Assembly: GCA_902702965.1 (NCBI GenBank)
Contig: CACRXP010000006.1
Span: forward strand, 2,818,142 to 2,882,141
DNA: 64,000 bases
Direction of reading: 5' to 3'
DNA from: Spirometra erinaceieuropaei
Lineage: Eukaryota; Platyhelminthes; Cestoda; Diphyllobothriidea; Diphyllobothriidae
A program made the position numbers and the translations under genes. Below are positions 8,889-18,416 of the stretch, one piece after another; position 1 is the stretch's first letter, and the number at the start of each line of letters is the position of its first letter. The notes under the pieces were generated by a model. It was not told the origin of the DNA, did not search any database, and worked only from the letters and a program-made list of their open reading frames with translations.

Positions 8889-11369
8889 TTACTCACTACT
8901 GATAGATCCATTGTTCTCTCTTTCCATTGGTCCTCCCATCCTGCTCAAGTGGTGCCTGACGGCCTCATATGGCGCCGGTAGGTCGATTCTACGGTTGATC
9001 GAGTTGGCGCTGGATTGCCAGGCTTCGATTATCTCTCTCGCCATTTTGCTTTCGACTCGGCCGATTACTTCTGCCGTGTCGAAGCCGAATTGATGGTCAT
9101 TTTCGAGGCTATGCATAGCAACATGCGATCGTACATCTTTTCGCTTTACAGCTAGAGAATGCTCATGCATGCGCGACCTTAATCGTTTGTCGGTCATGCC
9201 ACAATAATTGGCCGGACAGTCTAGACAGTTGACGCGGTAAACAATTCCTGACGTGTCCTCAGGTGGCAGCCGCCCCTTGGGCTGCATGAGCAAGCGGCGG
9301 ATAGTGACCTCCGGCCGGTGTCCAAGGCCCACGTTGAGTGGTCTGAGCATGCGTTCAGTGGCTTCGGAAACGTCACTCACGTAGGGCAAAGCACGGAAGA
9401 ATTCAGGTTTTTGTTTTTGCTCACCGTCGTTCTTCGTGTGCGTTTGATACAGGCATTTGTTTATGACGCTACATGGGTACCCATTGGAGAGAAAGAGACG
9501 CCATAGGGATTTACGCTCTCGCAGCTTTTCAGCCTCTGTGCTGCAGTGTGTGTTGATGCGTAGGAAAAGCGTCCGCACGCAGCTGCGTTTATGTGACAAG
9601 GGGTGGTTACTGCTGTAATGGAGGATTTTCGCCGTATCGGTCGCCTTTCGAAAGACACCAGTTTGGAGGGCTCCGTCTTCCTGTCTCGACACCTGGACAT
9701 CAAGGAAGGGGATTTCTCCGTCTTTTTCTTCCTCCATTGTGAATTGAATTTGGGGGAAAATTGAGTTCAATTTGCTTCTGAACGTCTCTTTCATGTCTCG
9801 AGGTAGGATGACAAAGGTGTCATCCACATAGCACATCCAGAATTTTGGCATGTAGGACTGAAAGACCCGTGTTTCCAGTTCTTGTAGAACCGCCTCAGCT
9901 AGGTAGCCGGAGATTGGTGATCCCATCGGTGTTCCCTGGATTTGCTCGTACACCTGGCCATTAAACGTAAAGTACGTGCTCAAACAGTAGTCCAGTAGCT
10001 CCATTATGTGCTTCCTTTTCAGAGGTCTTTCCTCTTCATCGTACCTCCTCTCCAGTAGGTCACTTATGACCCCCGTGGCTAATTCTTTAGGGATGGAGGT
10101 GAAAAGAGAGACGACGTCAAAGGACACCATTATTTCGTCGGGGGTTATTTTGACGCCTCGGAGTCTTTCCAGGAAGTGTGTTGGGGATACAGCTGTGTGT
10201 TCTGAGCCCTTCGTCAGCTTCTTCAGATGGTTGCTAAGCCATTTAGCCAGACCGTAGGTAGGTGTACCCTTCAGCGCCACAATTGGCCCTAAGGGAACGT
10301 TTGGTTTGTGGATCTTTGGCAGACCATAGAAGCGTGCTATGGCAGCATCTTGTGGTTTCATCTGTCGCCAATCGGTCTCAGATATTGCCTGTTGGTTCCT
10401 CATTCGACTCAGACTCTTGTTGATTTTTGTCACCAGTGTTTTCATGGGGTCGGAGTCAATGACCTTGTATGACTGGTTATCGTTGAGTAGGTCCTGAGCT
10501 TTCGCTACGTACACTGACTTGTCCAGGATCACGGTCGCCCGTTCTTTGTCTGCTGGGACAATCACAATGTATTCGTCCCTTTTTAATTCTTTAATGGCAT
10601 TTACCTCGGCTGAGGAGATGGTTCGGTGTGGCTTGTGGGATATGATGAGTGATGCGACTCGTTGGCGAATCGAGTTCTTGGTGTCCTCTGTGGCCTTCGC
10701 CTTTGAGAGTGTCGCTTCAAAAGCAGCGATAAAATCCACTGGGTGTGCGTCCCTTGTGTTGTAGCCTGATTCGTGCACTTTAATCTGGTCGTCTGTCAGC
10801 TGTTTGGATGACAGGTTGTGGACGGAGGATGGCTCAGGTATTACGGCTTGTGCTTCCTTTAGACTACTCATTTTGTTCAGGAGTTGGGCCCTCTTCTTCT
10901 CTCGCTCGCGGTTCACCCTACTCGAGATCCAGCTCTGCAGGTTTCTTAAGGGTTCCATCTCGAGGTATGATGCACATTCTGTCTTTTCCCTTTCGATTTC
11001 CCTGCTGTACTTTCCCAGGCGAATGTGACACTCGTTGATGAGAGTTCTTAGTAGGCGTCGGCTGCAGCTCCTGGCTACCGCTCGACCGAAGTCAGTCCTA
11101 GCTGGTGGTCTTACAGAAACACTCCTTGGCATAATGTCGGACCTCAAACAGTTGTGTAGGAAAGCCAATTGTTCATACGTAGATCCCTGTCTACAGGAAT
11201 ATATTTCCCAGCGCCGTGCTCGGCGAAGCGCTTCGCGCCCGGAATTATGATGGATATAGGCGAAAATGCCGACCCCAGGTGTTGAGATGGAAGAAGGTAA
11301 AGAGATCTCTGGGGAGGATGATTTATTCATCTGTCGTTTCACACTCATAGGTAAATCACTTTGCATCAT
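8889..11369 (-). CDS. Penelope-like element polyprotein, RT plus GIY-YIG endonuclease (826 aa, intact frame)
   Basis: This is the enzyme of an EN-plus Penelope-like retroelement: target-primed reverse transcription and nicking of chromosomal DNA. The conserved upstream ADK motif is at residues 273-275 (DKE here instead of the usual DKG). Fingers motif RFYGLPKIHKP is at 346-356, RT motif A SFDVVSLFTSIP at 416-427 (Asp418), QGTPMGSPISG at 478-488 and catalytic YVDD at 514-517. The endonuclease has GIVYRV (708-713), C715/C718, NYCGMT (721-726), an R-rich helix ending MHEH (734-737), H749/H753 and Glu782 in IEAWQ. The length matches full PLE ORFs and there is no stop. Residues 12-40 are encoded by the pseudo-LTR, so the true start may be a later Met such as residue 80. 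An uninterrupted frame suggests recent activity. Confidence 0.92.
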   Translation of the reverse strand: MMQSDLPMSVKRQMNKSSSPEISLPSSISTPGVGIFAYIHHNSGREALRRARRWEIYSCRQGSTYEQLAFLHNCLRSDIMPRSVSVRPPARTDFGRAVARSCSRRLLRTLINECHIRLGKYSREIEREKTECASYLEMEPLRNLQSWISSRVNREREKKRAQLLNKMSSLKEAQAVIPEPSSVHNLSSKQLTDDQIKVHESGYNTRDAHPVDFIAAFEATLSKAKATEDTKNSIRQRVASLIISHKPHRTISSAEVNAIKELKRDEYIVIVPADKERATVILDKSVYVAKAQDLLNDNQSYKVIDSDPMKTLVTKINKSLSRMRNQQAISETDWRQMKPQDAAIARFYGLPKIHKPNVPLGPIVALKGTPTYGLAKWLSNHLKKLTKGSEHTAVSPTHFLERLRGVKITPDEIMVSFDVVSLFTSIPKELATGVISDLLERRYDEEERPLKRKHIMELLDYCLSTYFTFNGQVYEQIQGTPMGSPISGYLAEAVLQELETRVFQSYMPKFWMCYVDDTFVILPRDMKETFRSKLNSIFPQIQFTMEEEKDGEIPFLDVQVSRQEDGALQTGVFRKATDTAKILHYSSNHPLSHKRSCVRTLFLRINTHCSTEAEKLRERKSLWRLFLSNGYPCSVINKCLYQTHTKNDGEQKQKPEFFRALPYVSDVSEATERMLRPLNVGLGHRPEVTIRRLLMQPKGRLPPEDTSGIVYRVNCLDCPANYCGMTDKRLRSRMHEHSLAVKRKDVRSHVAMHSLENDHQFGFDTAEVIGRVESKMAREIIEAWQSSANSINRRIDLPAPYEAVRHHLSRMGGPMERENNGSISSE
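11253..11352 (-). repeat. 5' pseudo-LTR of the intact PLE (truncated ribozyme)
   Basis: This is the direct repeat of 8731-8830. It lies at the 5' end of the minus-strand element and encodes the N-terminal residues of the open frame. The hammerhead is incomplete: the CUGAUGA half is replaced by unrelated sequence, and the cleavage triplet GUC has become GAC (GAAACGAC), so this copy should not self-cleave. Confidence 0.75.
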
Positions 11370-11687
11370 TTAAAAGCAGCATTGTCGGGAATAACGTCTA
11401 TCGCTTATCTTCATCTAAACAGTCTTTGCTGTTATTATTACCGTTTTCTTTGATTTACGGTCACACTATGTTTTCTTATTGTAAATAATACATCTGTTAA
11501 TCTTTAGGGACCGCTTTGCATTTTGAACCCTGCAGAATTTCAGAATTCGTTTCTCGGAAGCATTCCCTTATCCCTCATGAGCTTCAAAAGTTTCGACAAA
11601 CATTGAACTTTTTTGGCCATAATCGCAGACACTAATTAGCAGGTAGTTAATCGCTCTAAATCGAATTCCGTTTTCAGGTTGGAAGTC

Positions 11688-11765
11688 AGAGGACTGACCG
11701 CCAAACTTGGAGTCTTACAGCTGGTCGATTTTTGGGAGGGATGCAACCGCGTTCAGAGGCAATAA
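11688..11765 (+). CDS. Possible terminal coding exon with overlapping poly(A) signal
   Basis: After a strong acceptor (CCGTTTTCAG) the second frame reads LEVRGLTAKLGVLQLVDFWE, then GCNRVQRQ and stop TAA, which is part of an AATAAA at 11760-11765. The composition is protein-like. It needs an incoming exon that leaves one base, which exon b (6101-6306) does not, so it is either an alternative end reached through an unseen exon or a chance frame. Confidence 0.25.
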   Translation, partial: RGLTAKLGVLQLVDFWEGCNRVQRQ

Positions 11766-12183
11766 AATATTATTGCATTTATAAGAACTGCGGTTTATTG
11801 CACCCGGCGATGTCATGCCAAACAAGTGGGGGCCCATATCTCAGAAACTAATAGGCTTGCTGGTAAATCATGGTTGTTCGCAAGTGAATATGAATTGAAG
11901 AGGTAAATGAGTAGAAACTTCTTCATGTCGCAAATGAGGCAAGGATGCATTCAGTCCATTGCACACATGGCTCAGATGAAGCCAGGGAAATAGTTTAGTT
12001 GCGAGAAGGCAACTGCATTTTTTGGTGTTTGCAACTCTAAATCCAGTTCGCCGCCATAGCATGCAAATAACTGACCATTTTTTCCAACTTGTATCCCGAC
12101 CGCTATTTGACTCATCGTCAGACATGAACATGTGTACAGGTATCGCTCACCAACCCCCCACCACAGTCTGCAGCCGAATCTTT

Positions 12184-12510
12184 CAGATCAGAGGTCAAGC
12201 GGACCGCAGAGAACCGTCGGGACAACAGCTTTATTCGCCTGACGTTTTGGATTCCTGCTCGAACCCATCATCAGAGGCAAAAGCAGATACGGGTGGTTCA
12301 TGCACAAGGATGCAGTCGCCACGCTACCGCAGCTCCCCCCCCCCCCTTCACCAGGGATCGTTGCACTTGGTGTGATGACTGTCTGATGGTCGATATTCGC
12401 GTCGCTAATTGCTGCAATTTCATCACGTGCGTTGGATGTTGGCGTGATGTTTGCTCGACAATCTGACCCACCGACCCTGGTGTTGGGAGCAGTGATCACT
12501 TGTGCGCCCC
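12184..12510 (-). repeat. PLE pseudo-LTR, family A, minus-strand copy of an inverted pair
   Basis: It shares with 12511-12760, 17870-18200 and 47800-48075 the segment CATCACACCAAGTGCA, the block ACTGCATC.TATAAATACTGCAG (partly), ACCACCCGTATCTGCTTTTG, a hammerhead and AATAAAGCTCTTGTC. It lies head-to-head with the plus-strand copy starting at about 12511, forming a second palindrome. Both are PLE tails without coding sequence. Confidence 0.72.
12232..12286 (-). ncRNA. Hammerhead ribozyme, family A, core-damaged copy
   Basis: Minus strand: stem I UUUGCCU with AGGCGAA (7 bp), CUGAUGA, unpaired U, stem II GGGUUC/GAAUCC with loop GAGCAG, then AAAACGUC. The expected GAAAC is AAAAC, so the essential G12 is lost. 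Stem I here has a C-G where the sister copies have U-G, a pairing-preserving change. Confidence 0.65.
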
Positions 12511-12760
12511 CCGCGTGGAGCGAATATCGGCCATCAAACAGTCATCACACCAAGTGCAGCGATCCCTGATGAAAGGGGGGGCCGCGGTAGCATGGCGACT
12601 GCATCATATAAATACTGCAGCCCCTTGTGCGTGCACCACCGAATCTGCTTTTGTCTCTGATGATGGGTTCGAGCAGGAATCCGAAACGTCAAGCTAACAA
12701 AGCTCTTGTCCCAGCGTTTGTGTCTCCTTCTTCATGACTGCTTTCTGTGACTCGTTTCTT
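12511..12760 (+). repeat. PLE pseudo-LTR, family A, plus-strand copy
   Basis: It is the mirror of 12184-12510. It continues past the ribozyme with GTGTCTCCTTCTTCATGACT, which is also found, inverted, at about 16770-16820 and shows that the repeat extends beyond the AATAAAG-like segment. No coding sequence is present. Confidence 0.7.
12650..12698 (+). ncRNA. Hammerhead ribozyme, family A, intact core
   Basis: CUGAUGA is at 12657-12663. An unpaired U, stem II GGGUUC/GAAUCC with loop GAGCAG, GAA, palindromic stem III ACGU and C at the cleavage site follow in order. Stem I is damaged: its 3' strand reads AAGCUAA where the consensus is AGGCGAA, leaving few pairs. It represents the family consensus for the core. 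Confidence 0.7.
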
Positions 12761-13008
12761 CGCTTATATTGGTTCCATCAGGGTTGTATTTGGATATTAA
12801 TGTTTAGTAAAGGCGCTAAGTCGAAGTGGATAAAGACAGTCCGGTCAACAGAGACATGCTTTTATTAGTCCAAGCTTCAGAAGTAATAGATGTTCTGGAT
12901 GGTTCAAGCAAGTAGACACCTGTAGTCAGTGTGGGGCGCTTTGGTGGGGTTACTTATTGGCTTATTTCAAGTAAATGTCTATAGGAACAGTCTTCCATGC
13001 AGCACTTA

Positions 13009-13997
13009 CAGAAGATGGGCTAACTCAGGAAATGCGGTTCCGTGTAGAAAAGATTAATTAAGTAGGATTGTGAAATTAATCATCCTGCCGCATAAGACAA
13101 AAATAATTCAGTTAAATCAGGCTGCCTGCTTTAGAACGAATTTTTTTTGGGCTGCATGCAAAAACTATACTATAGAAATGACTACTTATTTAGCATGCAT
13201 TTTTCTCATGCTTTTCGATGCCCTTAAAAATTCAATCATATTTTATAAAAAACATGCATGCATGCATGTCTTTGTCGGTAATATCATTCTGCATAACATT
13301 TATTATTTTGCTCATTCGGTAGAAACTGGCGTCTTCTTCCAATTTTTTACCCGAAGGAAGGCTATACTTCGGTTTTGAAAAAGTTTCAAATTGTGAGATT
13401 TTTCAATACGGTGAAAACGACATGTCTCTGCATTTACCAATGTGGCTTGCAAAGTTAACAATATGGCCCAAATCCACTGCCAAATTTTATGAACCCCATA
13501 TGGTCTCCTCTTAATACCGTAGAGAAAGGTATGGTTTTCCGAACGCGGAAAATACATGGCTTGTAGGTTGAAAACCCTAGGTGCATGAGTAACGACAGTT
13601 TGGGTTCAAAATTATTTGGAAGTCGGAAAAGTTTTTGAAAACCGAATTATTCCCTTCCTTCGAGTATAAAATTGGAAGAGGACGCCATTTTCTACCGAAT
13701 GAGTAAGGGAATGAATATGTTTATACTTTTTTTCCATAAAATATAATTTGATTCTCAAGGGCATTGAAAATCAATGACAAAAAATGTACGCTATTGATGC
13801 TGCAATTTTTTACAGAGTATAGTTTTTTATGGAGCCGGAACGGAGTTCATTCGAAAGTTGGCATCCTGAGGTAACTGAATTACTATAGAATTATGCTGCA
13901 CGATGATTAGTTTTGCAACCTTACATATTTGATTTTTTCGAAACGAAAACACAGTTCGGAATTCCGGTTGACATTTCATGAGTTACGCCGCCTACTG
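13009..13997. mobile_element. Foldback MITE, about 1 kb, copy 3
   Basis: It has the same plan as copy 1. The left end is CAGAAGATGGGCTAACTCAGGAAATG, the right end is ..ATTTCATGAGTTACGCCGCCTACTG. Internal mirrored blocks include GGCATCCTGAGGTAACTGAATTA against TTCAGTTAAATCAGGCTGCC. The left flank is TA; the right flank is CA, a decayed duplication. It lies between exon b and exon c of the host gene model. Confidence 0.78.
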
Positions 13998-14183
13998 CAG
14001 CGTTAGGTGTTTGTCTTGCCGTCACAAAACACAGCTAAAATAATCATCTAGAGGCAGAGACGTGCAGCTACTCATCTTACCCCTTTTCTTACATCAGATG
14101 AAACTCTGTATGCACACACCACTGGGCTTTGAGTCGGAAGAAGCCTTTTCAGAAAGCTAATGTTGCCTATTAACTTATTTTAG

Positions 14184-14432
14184 ACGAAAACCTACCCAGA
14201 GGTCATCAAGACGCTGCGGACCGAGGAACCTGTGAGCATTGAGGGAATCCTAACCTACTGCTCGGACAGTGACATAGTATTCCCAATTCATGAGCCCTTG
14301 AATGACCTTCATCAGACCTTTTCTCTGCACCACCGGGGCCAGCTTGTCCGTCCTGAGGCGATGACAAGACGCTTTTTGGAAGAAGCCCTCCCATCTGACT
14401 GCAGTTCAGATGCAGCAGTTACGTATGCTTGA
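14184..14432 (+). CDS. Coding exon, probably last, of the unidentified host gene (exon c)
   Basis: The acceptor TTATTTTAG precedes an open frame whose phase matches exon b. It reads TKTYPEVIKTLRTEEPVSIE, continues GILTYCSDSDIVFPIHEP..LHQTFSLHHRGQLVRPEAMTRRF and ends ..SDAAVTYA at TGA 14430-14432. No strong internal donor is seen, so this may be the C-terminus, though a weak GTATGC donor lies just before the stop. No AATAAA follows closely. The protein family is not recognised. Confidence 0.55.
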   Translation, partial: TKTYPEVIKTLRTEEPVSIEGILTYCSDSDIVFPIHEPLNDLHQTFSLHHRGQLVRPEAMTRRFLEEALPSDCSSDAAVTYA

Positions 14433-15389
14433 AGGGCATACCAGTTTGCGCTGCAGCTAGTAGTCAGAAGACGAGGCATTGGCAAGAAAAAGCTCTGATT
14501 AGTAAAGGCTTCACCGACCAGGCAATTGACTTTTGTTTGCGGAAGGGCTTTAAAAAAAGTCGGCTGGAAGACATTAACAGCACATGGTTGGGTGTGTATG
14601 GGGGGTTTGTAGCAGGTGCACCAGTCGGATGAAGTCTCGTTTTGGGGGAGAAAGGGAAAGACGCCGGCAGGAGCATCTCGGCGGACGCGCAGCCAGCTCT
14701 GCACATGCGCGTGCGTCTGGCAGCTACGCTGATGTAGACCTGAATGATTAAATGCCCTGTGAGGACTAGTCACTGCCAGCTGGGTGAGTTGATTCGGGGA
14801 TAACAGGACTGATGGACGCCTGCGATTGGCTGTCCTCGACGCACACAGTTTGCGCATATTTCCCCCGCACATAAGCCACCACGGCATACGTGACATAACT
14901 GTCAGAGGCCGCAGGCTTGTACGCTCAACGCTCGTATTGCTTATACATGTTTTGGGCGCACTGAATTTCAGGATGGCTCATTTCAGTGGTGCTCAGCGCT
15001 AGCTCTTGGCTTTACGCAGCTGTGCATATCGCAGTGGCCGCATTCCAGTAGTCGCATCGACCAGTGAGCGGCATTGGACGAGTGTAGCCAGTGTGCTGGT
15101 GAATCTATGTGAATGCAGCCCTGTTAAGGCATGGGAGAGAAATGTGAAATGACGTGAATCACGTTAGCGACTACTTGCTGCCGGGTCAGCCGCTGCGCCC
15201 AAGCGCGGATTCCGTCTAATCGGATTGATTGTGAGGGTGCCTATACCCTTTTTTGCGTCAGTTTTCCCTGCCCATTGGTGCGATGTGAGAGTTTCTAGGA
15301 GTTTCCTGTTTGATACTGAGGAAGCGTTGCTTCTGTCAGTCATGTCTGCAAGCACCTGTAAGAGCGTTGACGCGGAAGCCAAAGCCATG
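14433..15389. other. No feature recognised
   Basis: GC-moderate sequence following the exon at 14184-14432. Open frames on both strands lack family signatures and splice context. It may include 3' UTR. Confidence 0.35.
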
Positions 15390-15785
15390 ACCGAACCCCT
15401 CCCCCACTAGGTCAGACTTCGAGTAGGAAGAGCTGAACTTAGACGCCATTAGGGAGGGTACTGTTTTCTGCACAGGATGGATGACTGATGAGTCGAAGAA
15501 GGTTTTGCGCCGGACAAGACTCGCACGTCCGGCGCTACCGATACAGGCGTCCGAGTGAGGGCTTGTCCGGGCCAGCCTTAAAGCTGATTAGCCGATTTGG
15601 ATGGCTGTGATTCGTCGAACAGCAGACAAGATCTCACGGTTTCGGGGATTGGCCAGACGCTATGCGACCACCATGCGAATTCAACAAAGCCGGACGAACA
15701 ATTGTCGCTGGTGCACACGAGCAGGCAAGCGCCAGACAGGGACGCAGTGCTGCGGCAGACGGGGGGATCGCAAACAGTTATGTCC
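15390..15785 (+). repeat. GC-rich interspersed repeat, family X
   Basis: It is similar in order and orientation to 19440-19840. Shared blocks include AAGCCATG, CGAGTAGGAAG, CAGGCGTC..GTGAGGGC, the GCCTT.AAG segment, and a conserved stretch with CAA.TGTC.CTGG.GCA.ACG. There are no long frames with homology and no terminal repeats. Both full copies lie downstream of PLE-derived sequence or SINE tails. Confidence 0.5.
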
Positions 15786-15885
15786 GTGGTAGAGGGGGCG
15801 CTCACCGATCGTTCTTACGGAGCTCACTCGTTCCGTTGTGCCTTACGGGCTCTCTCTCTCGAGCCCAACCAGCCCAAGTGAACGC
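15786..15885 (-). mobile_element. SINE tail fragment (minus strand)
   Basis: The reverse complement contains CCCGTAAGGCACAACGGAAC, a GAGTGAGCTCCGTA segment and CGGTGAGCGCC, matching the tail of the tRNA-headed SINE at 7170-7489 and especially the copy at 63680-63820. Confidence 0.65.
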
Positions 15886-16574
15886 CATCTTTTTATCAGT
15901 GTTCCCAGTCCATGCGTTCTTACAACACTCTTGGTTTGGCGGGTTGGGCAGGGACATATGGGTGTCCCCCCTTAGTTGGAGCTGACCTTGTCCTAAATTC
16001 TGGCCACCCGTAGTACAGATGTCCGCATTCCTGTTCCCGAACGGTTTGGGTAAGTGCTTCTTCTGCCGCGACAATATGGAAAACTAAGCACCCCAGAGCT
16101 GATGTAATTACAGTATTCTGCAACGGATACGCGGGCTTTATTTCACTAAAACAACTCTTCTGCACACTGTGGATGATAAGTTGACATTCCCGTCAGTAGT
16201 TTTCCCTTAAGTTTTAATAAAGAACGGCCTTCCTTATCGGGCAGATATGCCCTACATGCACACAAGTTCCGAGAACGTTGCTGTTTATCTTTCGGAACCT
16301 TGGTTGTGTGCGTGAGAGAGAGAGGGGGGAGGGAGTGAGGACTTCGGTAGTTGAGCATACAAGACTAGCTTTCAAAATACGTCCTCGTGGGTAACTTCTA
16401 ATCATTAGTTTCTTAGACAAAAAAGTGAACAGGGCTAGTGTGAAGGAAGAAAAGACTTAATAGACCATATCAATTGGTGTAATCTTTTATTTAACTTTCA
16501 ACGCTCTCCGAACATTTATATCATGGTGTGGAGTTTCTGTAGAGAGTAGGTAGTAAGCACCTTTAGACCGAGGG

Positions 16575-16837
16575 TTGGGACGTGTTGTGATAAAACAGAG
16601 CGCAGAAAGCCAGGCGAGTTGGTTGATTATCGACGCAAAGTACGGATCAGCCATCCAACGGCGTCCGTCAGACGTCTGGAGACGTTGGGTCTACGATTCA
16701 TCCTCGAAGGTCAAGGTACGAAAAGCCGTCGAACTGTTTGGCAATGGTCATGGTCTGCCCCTGCCAACAGAAGCGAAAAGACGAGTCCCAGAAGGCAGTC
16801 GTGAAGAAGGAGACACAATCGCTGAGACAAGAGCTTT
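16575..16837. other. Unassigned sequence flanking a PLE pseudo-LTR
   Basis: Part of it (about 16765-16830) is the outer pseudo-LTR on the minus strand (AGAAGGAGACACAAT and neighbours). The remainder has an open plus frame (IIDAKYGSAIQRRPSDVWRR), but no family is recognised and there is no splice evidence. Confidence 0.3.
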
Positions 16838-16888
16838 ATTCGCCTGACGTTTCGGATTCCTGTTCGAACTCACCATCAGAGACAAAAG
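16838..16888 (-). ncRNA. Hammerhead ribozyme, family A, partly damaged
   Basis: Minus strand: stem I UUUGUCU with AGGCGAA, CUGAUGG (last core base changed), stem II with one broken pair (GAGUUC/GAAUCC), GAA, palindrome ACGU, C. Stem I is the consensus 7-bp form. Confidence 0.62.
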
Positions 16889-16984
16889 CAGATACGGTTG
16901 GTTCATGCGCAAGGGGCTGCGGTACTCATGGGATGCAATCGCCATGCTACCGCATACCTATGAATATTCACGGCTCTCCCCCTT

Positions 16985-17780
16985 CATGATACCTTCGTCG
17001 TTATCGACCGGGATCAACTGCTGACATTCAGGGAACGTCTGAATGTGGTCTTCCCGGAAGTACAATTTACGATGGAGGAGGAGGACAACAACCAGCTGGC
17101 CTTCCTGGATGTCCTCGTATGCCGCACAGATTGTGGTGAATTAAAGACCAAACTGTTCAGGAAAGCGACAAATACGATGCAAGTACTGAACTTCAACAGC
17201 AACCACCCAATCAGCCACAAACGCAGTTGTGTAAGGACGCCCTGTCAGAGTGTCGAAACGCACTGCAGTGGGCCGGAAGACAAGACTGCTGAACTACAAT
17301 ACCTCCGACGGGTCTTCAAAGCCAATGGCTATCCGCGAAACTACGTCAACCGGTACACGCACGAAAGACGAAAGGCCAAGACGCACGGACTCCACATTTT
17401 GGCGAGCGTCTCCGTATGTCAAGAACGTTTCGGAAGCTGTCAGCCGCCTCCGCACACCACTCGGGGTTGGGGTCGCACACAGACCGGCGGCAACCATCAG
17501 GCGTCAGGTAATGAAACCGAGACCCACTGCCATGACAAGAAACGTCTGGAGTCGTTTATCGGATCTGGTGCAGTTGCGGACAAAGGAACTACGTCGGAGA
17601 AACTGGAAGACAGCTCCGGAATCGAATGGCCGAACACGCCGCAGCAGCGCCGATAAATGACGCCAGCTCTCGAGTTGCGGCTCATTCGACGAGATCTGAC
17701 CACACGTTCAAATTCAACGATGTCGAAATTCTCGCTAGAGTTGAAGACGGCGTGAGCCGGGAGCTGGATGAGTCATAGTT
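16985..17780 (+). pseudogene. PLE RT and endonuclease remnant, frameshifted
   Basis: The fragment opens at RT motif C (DTFVVIDRDQ) and continues VVFPEVQFTMEEEDNN, FLDVLVCRTDCGELKTKLFR, NSNHPISHKRSCVRTP and FKANGYPRNYVNRYT. The frame then shifts near 17380 into RASPYVKNVSEAVSRLRTPL, GVGVAHRPAATIRRQVMKP and so on. A decayed endonuclease C-terminus (HTFKFNDVEILARVEDG) follows at 17640-17780. All blocks align in order with the intact PLE at 8889-11369. The 5' boundary is odd: pseudo-LTR sequence with a hammerhead runs directly into RT motif C. It is non-functional. Confidence 0.85.
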
Positions 17781-17869
17781 CACTGTCCCCCAGTCTACTA
17801 ACAACTGCAACGACCTTTCCATCCCATACGCAGTGCTGAGACTCCGCACAGGTAAACACTGTTTCCAAC

Positions 17870-18200
17870 GGCAGGGTCGGTGGGTCAGATTGTCGAGCAG
17901 TCATCACACCAATATCCGACACACGTAATGAAATTGCAGCAGTTATCGACTCGAATGTCGGCCATCGAACAGTCATCACACCAAGTGCAACGATCCCTGA
18001 TGAAGGGGGAGAGGCTTGAATACTCATAGGTTTGCGGTAGCATGACGACTGCATCCTATAAATACTGCAGCCCCTCGTGCATGAACCACCCGTATCTGCT
18101 TTTTCTCTAATGATCAGTTCGAGCAGGAATTCGAAACGTCAGGCGAATAAAGCTCTTGTCCCACCGATCGTGTCTCCTTCTTTGGAACCATTCTTCTGCC
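17870..18200 (+). repeat. PLE 3' UTR and pseudo-LTR, family A
   Basis: This follows the PLE remnant in the same orientation. It shares with 47800-48075 the series CATCACACCAA.ATCC.AC, ATTGCA.CA.TTA.CGAC, GCAACGATCCCTGATGAAGG, ACTGCATCCTATAAATA and the hammerhead. This shows that family A ribozymes belong to the 3' ends of this PLE subfamily. Confidence 0.75.
18098..18152 (+). ncRNA. Hammerhead ribozyme, family A, downstream of PLE remnant
   Basis: CUAAUGA (one core base changed) is followed by a stem II region with CAGUUC/GAAUUC, GAA, palindrome ACGU, C and AGGCGAAU. The core G5-to-A change should abolish activity. Confidence 0.6.
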
Positions 18201-18416
18201 ATTTTACGAACCGTCAGGTCACCGTCCGGGTGGAGGTTAGACAAGTATCGTGTCCTTCGGCAGAGTTGGCGATTTGACGGACAATATGGCCTTGACCTGG
18301 GGGTGGGTGTTGCTTGTTTTAGAACAGCCTGTTGGTACGTATTGTTAAGCCTACTTGTCAGGCCGTAACAGCCCTCATTTACCCTCTTTTCTATTTTAAA
18401 ACATTCGAAAGGCCTG

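Noticed and set aside
12060..12130. Minus-strand CTGACGA with a downstream GGAAAAA
   Set aside because: Stem II does not pair in any arrangement tried and the cleavage site is absent.
14312..14896. 194-codon minus-strand open frame
   Set aside because: It is antisense to the host exon at 14184-14432 and has no family motif or splice support.
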